The translations under genes and the position numbers were made by a program. The notes beneath the pieces were generated by a model. It was given only the letters and a program-made list of their open reading frames with translations, was not told where the DNA came from and made no database searches. A stretch of DNA of 8,776 bases from Reyranella sp. (GTDB lineage Bacteria > Pseudomonadota > Alphaproteobacteria > Reyranellales > Reyranellaceae), in assembly GCA_030679805.1 (NCBI GenBank), contig JAUXST010000079.1:1-8776 (forward strand), written 5' to 3'. Of this stretch, positions 1-5,537 are shown piece after piece. The first letter of the stretch is position 1, and every line of letters begins with the position of its first letter.

Positions 1-12
1 AGGGAGACACGA

Positions 13-990
13 GTGACCGTCTTCACTCGCCGACGCGCGGTCGCTCTTGGCCTCGGCGCCGCAGCCCTCCCGTCATCGCTGCGCGCACAAGCCGCCTGGC
101 CGACCGGCCCGGTCACCTTTGTCGTCGGCTACGCCCCGGGCGGCAGCAACGACATCAACGCGCGCGAGCTGGCGGCGCTGATGTCGCCGATCCTCGGCCA
201 GCAGATCATCGTGGACAACAAGGGCGGCGCCAACGGCAGCCTCGGCCTGCGCGCCGTCGCCGCCGCCCGGCCGGATGGCTACACGCTGTCCTACACTTCG
301 GCGCAGACCATCGTGGTCAATCCGTGGGTCCAGAAGGGCATGATCGACACGCTCACCACGCTCCTGCCGATCTGCCAGACGACGGACTATCAATATGTGC
401 TGGTCGCCAACCCGAAGGTGCCGGCCAACACGGCCGCGGAGCTGGTGGCGCTGGCCCGGCGCGAGCCCGGCAAGCTGACTTATTCTTCGGCGGGCATCGG
501 CAGCGGCAACCACCTGGCGGGCGCGCTGTTCACCGAGGCCGCCGGCATCGACGTCACGCACGTGCCCTACAAGGGCACCGGCCCTGCCCTGGCCGACGTG
601 ATGAGCGGCATCGTCACCATGAACTTCTCCTCCCTGCCGCCGGCCGTGCCGCAGGTGAAGGTGGGCAACCTGAAGGCGCTGGCCGTCACCGGCGATCACC
701 GGCTCTCCTCGCTGCCGGACGTGCCGACGCTCCGGGAGCAGGGGATCGACACGGTGATCAACGGCTGGCACGGCCTGTTCGCGCCGGCCAATACGCCGGA
801 TGCCCTCCTCGACACCATCGCCCGCAACGCCAAGCGGGCCATGAGGGACGAGAAGTGGGCAAGGGCGCTCGCCAAGGACGGCGTCGAGGCCCCGCCCGAG
901 CGCACCCGCGCCGAATGGACCCGCTATATCGCCGACGAGCACGCTTTCTGGGGCAAGAAACTGAAGACCCTCAAGATCGAGTTGGATTGA
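13..990 (+). CDS. Bug/TctC-family tripartite tricarboxylate transporter substrate-binding protein
   Basis: Periplasmic solute receptor of the Bug (TctC) family, which presents small carboxylates or other acids to a TctA/TctB-type membrane transporter. The 325-residue length is normal for the family. Residues 1-27 are an export signal with an RRR run (6-8), a hydrophobic core and an Ala-rich end (LRAQA), possibly Tat-dependent. The mature part shows the family landmarks: APGGSND (41-47) in the first ligand loop, NKGGANG (69-75), RPDGY (86-90) and HVPYKGTGPALADVMSG (183-199), the second ligand-binding segment. GTG is taken as the start because AGGGAGA at 1-7 is correctly spaced and the signal peptide begins there. 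No tctA or tctB gene is in view, so it appears to be an orphan receptor. The substrate cannot be read from the sequence. Family assignment is firm; the specific ligand is unknown. Confidence 0.94.
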   Translation: MTVFTRRRAVALGLGAAALPSSLRAQAAWPTGPVTFVVGYAPGGSNDINARELAALMSPILGQQIIVDNKGGANGSLGLRAVAAARPDGYTLSYTSAQTIVVNPWVQKGMIDTLTTLLPICQTTDYQYVLVANPKVPANTAAELVALARREPGKLTYSSAGIGSGNHLAGALFTEAAGIDVTHVPYKGTGPALADVMSGIVTMNFSSLPPAVPQVKVGNLKALAVTGDHRLSSLPDVPTLREQGIDTVINGWHGLFAPANTPDALLDTIARNAKRAMRDEKWARALAKDGVEAPPERTRAEWTRYIADEHAFWGKKLKTLKIELD

Positions 991-1001
991 CGGCCCTTGG
1001 C

Positions 1002-1164
1002 CGTCATCCCGAGTCGCGCGGGGTAACCCCCGCGCTGGTTTGCGAGGGATCTTTAGGACCCGAACAAGGATCCCTCACTTCGTTCGGGATGACACTATTG
1101 CTGGGCTTTGCGCGGTGCGTCGATGCACAAACCGATGTCATCCCGAACGAAGTGAGGGATCCTT
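1002..1164. repeat. Cluster of three dispersed intergenic repeats with a REPIN-like inverted pair
   Basis: Three copies of a unit that begins GTCATCCCGA and ends GAGGGATC fill the gap between the binding protein and the oxidoreductase. Copy 1 (about 1002-1060, forward) is long because a GC hairpin sits between its conserved ends. Copy 2 (1066-1094) is reversed and copy 3 (1136-1164) is forward. Copies 2 and 3 are perfect 29-bp inverted arms around a 41-nt centre (1095-1135). Copies 1 and 2 also face each other through GAGGGATC (1044-1051) and GATCCCTC (1069-1076). The cluster has no open frame of its own. Two opposed copies of a short palindromic unit is the layout of REPINs, which in other bacteria are spread by a RAYT transposase encoded elsewhere. 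Similar 'GTCATCCCGA…GAGGGATC' units are, from memory, common in soil alphaproteobacteria. Confidence 0.85.
1016..1035. repeat. Perfect GC hairpin inside repeat copy 1
   Basis: GCGCGGGG (1016-1023) and CCCCGCGC (1028-1035) form a perfect 8-bp stem with a TAAC loop, 25 bases after the stop codon of the binding-protein gene. It has no T-tract, so it is not a classical intrinsic terminator, though it could stall or protect the 3' end of the message. It lies between the two conserved ends of repeat copy 1 and is absent from copies 2 and 3. Confidence 0.6.
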
Positions 1165-1182
1165 AAATCATAAGGTCATCAC

Positions 1183-2091
1183 ATGAAGCTCGGCGTTGCA
1201 TTGCCCGTCATCGACGCCGAGGTCGGCGGCGATCCTGACGCGATCCGCGACTTCGCCCAGGCGGCGGAAGAGATCGGCTACCGCGATCTGTCGGTGCCGG
1301 ATCACGTGCTGGGCGTGAACGTCGCGAGCCGGCCGGGGTGGGGTGATCGCAACACGTCGGCGGATCTGTTCCAGGATCCCTTCGTGCTCTTCGGCTTTCT
1401 GGCAGGCTGTACCCGGGAGATCGGCTTTTCCACGCAGGTGTTGATCCTGGCCCAGCGCCAGGCCGTGCTCGTCGCCAAGCAGGCAGCCTGTCTCGATGTC
1501 CTGTGCGGCGGGCGCTTTCGGCTGGGCATCGGCGTCGGCTGGAACGAAGTGGAATTCGTCGGGCTGAACGAATCGTTTCGCGACCGCGGTCGTCGCTCGG
1601 AAGAGCAGGTCGCCGTCATGAAGGCGCTGTGGGCCGAACCCCACGTCACCTTCAAGGGCAAGTATCACACGATCGAGGATGCCGGGATCAATCCCTTGCC
1701 CACGCGGCGTTCGATTCCCATCTGGTTCGGCGGCCATGCCGACGCCACCCTGCGCCGCGTCGCCCGTTGGGGCGATGGCTGGATGCCGCTCAACTATGGA
1801 CCGGGCGACGAGGCCAAGGCAGCTATCGATAAAATGCGTGCCTATGCCGAGGCGGCCGGCCGCGATCCTGCCGGCATCGGCATCGGCATCGACACGAGGG
1901 TGACGGCGGGCATCGGCGACGAAGCCGCCTGGCGCGACACGGTGAAATTCTGGAAGTCCTGCGGCGTCACCGATCTCACGCTCGGCACCTATTCCGGACG
2001 AGGGCACCTCCGGCGCATCGACGGCAAGACTCTCGCCGCCCATCTCGCCGCCATCCGGCGCTACTGGAACGCCGTCGCGGATTTGCTCTAG
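1183..2091 (+). CDS. LLM-class flavin/F420-dependent oxidoreductase (luciferase-like fold)
   Basis: 302-residue TIM-barrel oxidoreductase of the bacterial-luciferase superfamily, near the TIGR03619-type group annotated as F420-dependent. Landmarks are the N-terminal strand KLGVALPV, the early helix DFAQAAEEIGYRDLSVPDHV (24-43), GGRFRLGIGVGWNEVEF (109-125), the FRDRGRRSEEQVAVMKALW helix (132-150), and IPIWFGGHADATLRRVARWG (178-197) followed by DGWMP, a cofactor-side loop typical of the class. The ATG follows TAAGG (1171-1175) at a normal distance. Only 18 bases separate the upstream 29-bp inverted repeat from the start, so the transcript would carry a strong hairpin just before the ribosome site. 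Whether this host makes F420 or the enzyme uses FMN cannot be read here. Some members act in alkane, nitrilotriacetate or secondary-metabolite oxidation, but no substrate is claimed. Confidence 0.92.
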   Translation: MKLGVALPVIDAEVGGDPDAIRDFAQAAEEIGYRDLSVPDHVLGVNVASRPGWGDRNTSADLFQDPFVLFGFLAGCTREIGFSTQVLILAQRQAVLVAKQAACLDVLCGGRFRLGIGVGWNEVEFVGLNESFRDRGRRSEEQVAVMKALWAEPHVTFKGKYHTIEDAGINPLPTRRSIPIWFGGHADATLRRVARWGDGWMPLNYGPGDEAKAAIDKMRAYAEAAGRDPAGIGIGIDTRVTAGIGDEAAWRDTVKFWKSCGVTDLTLGTYSGRGHLRRIDGKTLAAHLAAIRRYWNAVADLL

Positions 2092-2107
2092 CAGAGGGAC
2101 GTAGGGG

Positions 2108-2143
2108 CTGGCCCGTGCGGGCCTATGTGCTGGCACTGCCAGC
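2108..2143. terminator. Two short hairpins after the oxidoreductase gene (weak terminator candidate)
   Basis: Directly downstream of the TAG stop, GGCCC/GGGCC (2110-2123, perfect palindrome apart from the central TG) is followed by GCTGGCA (2129-2135) and TGCCAGC (2137-2143), 7-bp arms around a single base. These could end the upstream transcript. No T-run follows, so Rho-independent termination is not shown. Confidence 0.3.
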
Positions 2144-2250
2144 AGCCCGGCGGAATCCACATGGCAGGATTGAAATAGGATAGTTGCAGATTTGGCCGGA
2201 ATCGTCCTATATTTCCGCTATCGTCGCACGAACTCCGTCTTTCTTCTTTC

Positions 2251-2374
2251 TCCTCCCCCGTCTCAGCGCCTTCAGAGGCGCGACCGGGGAGGTGGCCCGC
2301 AGGGTCGGAGGGGGAAGGCAACATCACGACTGTTGCTTTCCCCTCCCTGCCCTCCCGTAGGGCGGGGGAGGAAA
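2251..2374. repeat. G/C-tract palindromic intergenic repeat
   Basis: A block of alternating pyrimidine- and purine-rich tracts that folds on itself. A first element pairs CCTCCCC (from 2252) with GGGGAGG (to 2292) around an inner perfect stem GCGCCT (2266-2271)/AGGCGC (2276-2281). A second pairs GGAGGGGGAAGGCAACA (about 2307-2323) imperfectly with TGTTGCTTTCCCCTCC (about 2330-2345). A third pairs CCTCCC…GCCCT (about 2343-2354) with AGGGCGGGGGAGG (2359-2371). It does not encode a credible protein. The compact, multi-stem form suggests a dispersed intergenic element, but the family is not identified. It also insulates the AT-rich promoter downstream from the oxidoreductase gene. Confidence 0.65.
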
Positions 2375-2480
2375 AGAATTCTGAACTCTTCGATCCAGAC
2401 TCTGATGGCCGTCGTTCATCGTGTTCGCGATCCTCCTGGCGTGTTCAGGCGCGCTATCGATGTTCGATGAATACGCCCAC
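2375..2480. other. Non-coding spacer before the operator array
   Basis: No gene, strong hairpin or promoter could be supported here. Short open frames cross it but have no ribosome site or protein-like composition. A 7-bp inverted pair, TTCATCG (2415-2421) and CGATGAA (2465-2471), is probably chance. It links the G/C-tract repeat to the AT-rich regulatory region of the cassette. Confidence 0.5.
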
Positions 2481-2486
2481 TTTGTT

Positions 2487-2574
2487 GTATTTCCGGCAAC
2501 AAATACTCATATTAAACCGGTAACTAATATTTACTTGTTACCGGTAACTAATTGGCATACTGTTTCCGGCAACA
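2487..2574. promoter_or_regulatory. Array of four evenly spaced CCGG-centred operator-like boxes
   Basis: Four related boxes lie in an AT-rich stretch just upstream of the antitoxin-like gene. The CCGG cores start at 2493, 2517, 2541 and 2566, giving spacings of 24, 24 and 25 bp. The outer two share TTTCCGGCAACA (2490-2501 and 2563-2574). The inner two share ACCGGTAACTAAT (2516-2528 and 2540-2552). Box 3 contains the perfect 12-bp palindrome GTTACCGGTAAC (2537-2548), and box 4 is the near-palindrome TGTTTCCGGCAACA. Box 4 ends directly before the Shine-Dalgarno sequence. Regular palindromic boxes covering a promoter are what cooperative binding by a dimeric repressor looks like. The natural candidate is the basic protein encoded next, by autoregulation, as in TA operons. 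The array is seen; the regulator is inferred. Confidence 0.8.
2535..2563 (+). promoter_or_regulatory. Tentative promoter of the TA-like cassette
   Basis: TTGTTA (2535-2540) and TACTGT (2558-2563) are separated by 17 bases and partly resemble the -35 and -10 consensus (4/6 and 3/6). CATACT (2556-2561) is an alternative -10. If correct, operator box 3 lies between the two elements and box 4 covers the transcription start, so binding there would block polymerase. The match is weak and the assignment rests mainly on position and AT-richness. Confidence 0.35.
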
Positions 2575-2580
2575 GAGGAG
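2575..2580 (+). promoter_or_regulatory. Ribosome binding site fixing the antitoxin-like start
   Basis: GAGGAG ends seven bases before ATG 2588. This supports that start over the in-frame ATG at 2552, which would put coding sequence over operator box 4 and has no Shine-Dalgarno sequence. Confidence 0.8.
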
Positions 2581-2587
2581 TCTCCTC

Positions 2588-2938
2588 ATGTCCGAACCCT
2601 CTCTTTCGATGAAGGAGCGCGTCCATCAATTGCGCGAACGCCGGCGCCGCGCCGGCTTGAAGCGTGTGGAACTCTTTGTCCCGGAGGACAAGGTCGACCT
2701 GGTGAAAGCCTATGTCGCCCAATTGCGCGAAGGCTCCGACTCGGAATCCAAAATGAAGGTTCGCCAACTTCTGGCCAAGGCGTACCGGAACTTTCACGCG
2801 AGTTGCCTCGACAATATCCAGATCGATCCGGCCACCGCCGATTTCGCCGATGCGGCCATCGTGGCGGCGGCCCTCATGCACCGCGGCAATGCCGACGCCT
2901 ACAAGCTCGGACGGCAGATTCGCAGCCTGGTGCGTTGA
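2588..2938 (+). CDS. Small basic antitoxin-like / putative autorepressor protein
   Basis: 116-residue soluble protein, proposed as the antitoxin and repressor of the cassette. Residues 8-22 form a very basic helix (MKERVHQLRERRRRAG). They are followed by LKRVELFVPEDKVDLVKAYVAQLRE (24-48), a beta-strand then helix. The order R-x-R-x-x-G-L-x-x-V-x-x-x-V-P resembles the start of MazE-like (DUF3018-type) antitoxins and the strand of ribbon-helix-helix proteins. Residues 54-116 look helical and would be the likely toxin-binding part. There is no AbiEi-type winged helix, and the protein is much shorter than AbiEi. The start is set by GAGGAG at 2575-2580. Its TGA shares its last base with the ATG of the nucleotidyltransferase gene, which implies translational coupling. 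Composition is somewhat less GC-rich than flanking genes. The fold is a reading by eye and the antitoxin role comes mostly from context. Confidence 0.75.
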   Translation: MSEPSLSMKERVHQLRERRRRAGLKRVELFVPEDKVDLVKAYVAQLREGSDSESKMKVRQLLAKAYRNFHASCLDNIQIDPATADFADAAIVAAALMHRGNADAYKLGRQIRSLVR

Positions 2939-3744
2939 TGCCTCTCACATCGCTGCAGAGGTTGGTGGTCGAGACCCTCCGCCCGTTCCGGTCGTCGCAC
3001 AGCTATGTCGGCGGCGGCGCGGCCCTCAACCAACGATGGCCGCGCCTGTCCGACGACATGGACATCTTCGTCGATCAGCGGAAGCACCTGCCTCAAGGCC
3101 CTTACGCCGAGCTGGAGGCGTTGCACGAGGCGGGCTTCGCCGTAGACGTGACGACACGGGACGAATGGATGGTCGAGGCCATCGTGAAACAGTATGGCGA
3201 GGAAACGCGGGTCCAGTGGATCGACGACTCCGAATCCTCCAGGCGCTTCTTTCCGGCCAGGGACGACGAGGAATTCGGCTTCCGGCTGCATCAGGCCGAT
3301 GCCGCCGTGAACAAGGCCTTGTGTGCCGCCCGCCGCGAACGGGCGCCGCGCGACGCCGTCGATCTCGTTTCGATCGTGTGCCGCTATGCGCCTCTGGGGC
3401 CGCTGGTCTGGGCGCTCGCCGGCAAGGATCCCAACCTCACGCCACCGAAAGCGATCTCCAGCATCCGCAGGATCGCCTTCGGTTACGCCGACGAGGAGAT
3501 CAGGGCCGTTCGCATGGAAGAGGGCGGCACGGTAACGAGAAAGGAACTCCGAGGAGTCCTCGATCCTGCCTTGGAGGCCGCCGCCGCTTATTGCGACGAC
3601 GCGGCTCCCGCCGACCACCTCGGTTGCCTGTTCGTGGATGCCGACGACAAGCCGGTTGAAGCCACCGAGATCACGATCGCCAACCGCTCACACCGGGTGA
3701 TCACGATCAACGACTTCGGATCGGTACCGAAGGTCCGCGACTAG
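2938..3744 (+). CDS. AbiEii/MenT-type nucleotidyltransferase, putative toxin
   Basis: 268-residue nucleotidyltransferase-fold protein of the AbiEii/AbiGii/MenT type. Members of this group act as toxins by adding nucleotides to tRNA or other targets, giving phage abortive infection or growth arrest. Visible motifs are GGGAAL (25-30) followed by RLSDDMDIF (36-44), which supplies the G-G…D-x-D metal site (D40, D42), and K126 with RRERAPRDAVDLV (132-144), matching the conserved K…R-D-x-x-D segment after the core. The catalytic residues appear intact. Residues from about 205 on form a separate tail ending in a probable beta-rich piece (228-262). The ATG overlaps the upstream stop by one base (TGATG), the usual antitoxin-toxin order. 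A longer frame starting at 2803 overlaps the antitoxin gene and is rejected. The gene ends 15 bp from the convergent membrane-protein gene. Family assignment is good; toxicity is inferred. Confidence 0.87.
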   Translation: MPLTSLQRLVVETLRPFRSSHSYVGGGAALNQRWPRLSDDMDIFVDQRKHLPQGPYAELEALHEAGFAVDVTTRDEWMVEAIVKQYGEETRVQWIDDSESSRRFFPARDDEEFGFRLHQADAAVNKALCAARRERAPRDAVDLVSIVCRYAPLGPLVWALAGKDPNLTPPKAISSIRRIAFGYADEEIRAVRMEEGGTVTRKELRGVLDPALEAAAAYCDDAAPADHLGCLFVDADDKPVEATEITIANRSHRVITINDFGSVPKVRD

Positions 3745-3759
3745 ATTGGTGGTGACGCT

Positions 3760-4176
3760 CTATTGCCCGACGCGTCCGATCGGCCGGCCCAGCATGACGG
3801 AGGCAACCACGCCCGCGACCACGAACAGAATGCCGATGACGATCATGATCCGCAGCAGCGCCTTGCTCTGGCGCCCGAGGACGAGTTGCAGGAGGCCCTG
3901 GAGGACCGAGACCGTGCCGAACACGAGAAGGCAGAGGGTGAGGGCGGCAATCCCAGCCCATTGAAGGTCGGACGGCCCTTCGCCGGCCGGGCGGCGTTCG
4001 ATCCGCATGCCCGCCGGCAGCCAGTGCGCGGGGATCGGCAGCTCGAGCAGCGCCCAGCCGAGCAACGTGGCGCCCGCCCCGATGAAAAGCCCCAGGACCA
4101 CCAGAAGGCCGCCGCCGATGCGCAGCTCCTTCGGCGTCTGCTGGCGACGCACGCGGAAGATCGAAAAGTCGAACAC
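3760..4176 (-). CDS. Small three-TM membrane protein, function unknown
   Basis: 138-residue inner-membrane protein that I do not recognise. Three hydrophobic stretches are clear: about 20-43, 72-99 and 107-129. A basic N-terminal segment (FRVRRQQTPKELR) should stay in the cytoplasm, and a loop containing a Pro/Arg-rich part (48-70) would face the periplasm. It lies 36 bp downstream of the MFS exporter gene on the same strand and is probably co-transcribed with it. The start is GTG at 4176, the only start codon before the first TM segment, but no good Shine-Dalgarno sequence precedes it. It is in the same frame as the MFS gene, separated from it by one TGA and twelve sense codons, so it may be translated by re-initiation. 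Coding status is supported by the clean hydrophobic pattern and the family-like length of small integral proteins. Confidence 0.68.
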   Translation of the reverse strand: MFDFSIFRVRRQQTPKELRIGGGLLVVLGLFIGAGATLLGWALLELPIPAHWLPAGMRIERRPAGEGPSDLQWAGIAALTLCLLVFGTVSVLQGLLQLVLGRQSKALLRIMIVIGILFVVAGVVASVMLGRPIGRVGQ

Positions 4177-4212
4177 CGGCGGAGGCTCGCACGCGCTTGA
4201 ATTTCTGGGGAG

Positions 4213-5475
4213 TCAGATAGTCGGCGGCACTGAGGGCGGAGTCGGTGGTCTTTGGCGCAAGGCCCACGACAGCCCCGCCGTCAGCACTAGCCCCACGGCC
4301 GCCATCACCAGCACGGCGCCGCGGGGCCCAAGTGGGGCTGCCAAGAGACCCGCCGCCAGGATGCCGAGCGGGCCGGTGCCGATGCCGACCGTGACCAGGC
4401 CCATCAGCCTGGAGCGCATCTCGGGCGGCGCCTCGGTCAGCATCAGGGTCGACTGCATGTTGCCGAAGCCCGCCGTGCCGAAGCCGCCCACGATCAGCAC
4501 CGCGAGAGCCAGCCAGTAGGAGGGCGAGAGCGCCATCACGATCAGCGTCGCCATGAACAGCGCCGAGCCGCCGGCGAAGGCCAGGCGCCGGTCCCCAGGG
4601 CGATCGGTGCGCAGGAAGCCCGCGGCGATCAGCGTGCCGCCGATCAGCGCGCCGGTGGGCTCGCCCGCCGCCAGCACGCCCACCAGGGCGGGCGAGACGT
4701 GGAAGGCGCCCAGCCCCAGCGGCGCCACCAGGCCGGAGTAGGCGAAGGCGAAGACGTTGGTGACGACGGTGATGCCGAACACCAGCAGGATCAGCGGCTT
4801 GGTCCGGGCATAGCGCAGGCCTTCGAGGATCTCGGCCGGGATTTTCGCCACCGCGAGCCTGCGCGTGACCTGGGTGTGCACGAGGCCGGCCAGGGCGAAG
4901 GCTCCGGCGAACTGTACGAGTGCTGTGAGCGAGTAGGCGCCCTTCATGCCCAGCCACTGGAAGGCGAACCCGCCCAGCAGCGGACCGACCATGCGGGTCA
5001 TGGCGTTGGTGGCGCTGTCGAGCGCGATCGCCGGCACGATGCGATGCGGCCCCGCGGCCTCGCCCACCATGCGCCGCCGCGTCGACATCTCGGTCGTCCA
5101 CATGGTGCCGCTCACGAGGTTGCCCAGCGCCACGTGCCAGAGTTCGAGATGGCCCGTGGTGGCGAGCGTCGCCAGCAGCGTCGACGTGACGGCCGCCACC
5201 ATCAGCGCGGTCATCAGGATCAGCTTGCGGTTGATCGCCTCGGAGATCGCACCGGCGAAGGCGCCGAGGAAGAGCAGCGGCAGTTGTCGCACCGCCACCA
5301 CGACGGCCACGGCCAGTGCCGAGCCCGTGACCTCGTAGGCGAACAGGCCTGACGCCAGCATCTCCAGCCAGCGCATGGCGTTGGCGGAAGCGCCGACCAG
5401 CCACAGCCGCAGGAAGTCCGGCGAGCGCAGAAGTTCGCGCACCGGACCTTTAGCCGGTTCCTCCGTTGCATTCAT
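4213..5475 (-). CDS. Major facilitator superfamily exporter (MFS_3 / EntS-like)
   Basis: 420-residue transporter with about twelve membrane segments, of the proton-driven drug/siderophore exporter type (DHA3, MFS_3/EntS-like). The N-terminus RELLRSPDFLRLWLVGASANAMRW (13-36) leads into TM1. The TM2-TM3 loop GAISEAINRKLI (75-86) is the degenerate motif A of the superfamily. TRRRMVGEAAGPHRIVPAIAL (132-152) and the second-half loop EAPPEMRSRLMGLVTVGIGTGPLG (348-371), with its P-E-M-R-S-R-L-M-G signature, are typical of this subgroup. The chosen ATG at 5475 begins just before the conserved N-terminal helix. An in-frame extension to 5568 would overlap the divergent gene and lacks membrane or family features. 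No strong Shine-Dalgarno sequence is seen. The next gene leftward is a small membrane protein in the likely operon. The exported compound is unknown. Confidence 0.9.
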   Translation of the reverse strand: MNATEEPAKGPVRELLRSPDFLRLWLVGASANAMRWLEMLASGLFAYEVTGSALAVAVVVAVRQLPLLFLGAFAGAISEAINRKLILMTALMVAAVTSTLLATLATTGHLELWHVALGNLVSGTMWTTEMSTRRRMVGEAAGPHRIVPAIALDSATNAMTRMVGPLLGGFAFQWLGMKGAYSLTALVQFAGAFALAGLVHTQVTRRLAVAKIPAEILEGLRYARTKPLILLVFGITVVTNVFAFAYSGLVAPLGLGAFHVSPALVGVLAAGEPTGALIGGTLIAAGFLRTDRPGDRRLAFAGGSALFMATLIVMALSPSYWLALAVLIVGGFGTAGFGNMQSTLMLTEAPPEMRSRLMGLVTVGIGTGPLGILAAGLLAAPLGPRGAVLVMAAVGLVLTAGLSWALRQRPPTPPSVPPTI

Positions 5476-5537
5476 TGTGCAGCACGCTAACGTCGCACCC
5501 AACGGTCGCAAAGACCAAAAGGCATCGAGGAAACGCC
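5476..5537. promoter_or_regulatory. Divergent intergenic region
   Basis: 62 bp separate the start codons of the MFS exporter (minus) and the second Bug receptor (plus), so promoters for both must lie here or within the opposing gene. On the minus strand TTGCGA and TAGCGT, 16 bases apart, are a weak sigma-70-like pair that would give an almost leaderless exporter message. No clear operator palindrome is visible. On the plus side GAGGA (5527-5531) sits six bases before ATG 5538 and fixes that start. Confidence 0.4.

Noticed and set aside
1168..2160. Long open frame on the minus strand opposite the oxidoreductase
   Set aside because: It is the antisense shadow of a clear LLM-family gene in high-GC DNA. 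Its protein is rich in Arg, Pro, Asp and His with no family motifs or ribosome site.
2487..2574. Operator array considered as a CRISPR array or plasmid-type origin iterons
   Set aside because: The units are only 12-13 bp, there are no long unique spacers or cas genes, and no replication initiator or DnaA boxes are visible. Position over a promoter fits operators better.
2088..2612. Short frames in the gap (2088-2327 minus, 2192-2470 plus, 2421-2612 plus)
   Set aside because: They cross palindromic repeats or the operator array, lack ribosome sites and do not resemble proteins.
2803..2937. Upstream extension of the nucleotidyltransferase frame
   Set aside because: The first 45 codons lie within the antitoxin-like gene and give an Arg/Gly/His-rich peptide. 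The ATG overlapping the upstream stop begins just before the conserved fold.
3707..5404. 565-codon minus-strand frame over the MFS gene
   Set aside because: It is longer than the real gene's overlap but is Arg/Gly/Ala-rich with no membrane pattern. The alternative frame gives a canonical MFS exporter.
5466..5537. Upstream start for the second Bug receptor
   Set aside because: It would overlap the divergent MFS start and put a polar 24-residue piece before the signal peptide. The ATG at 5538 has a properly spaced GAGGA.
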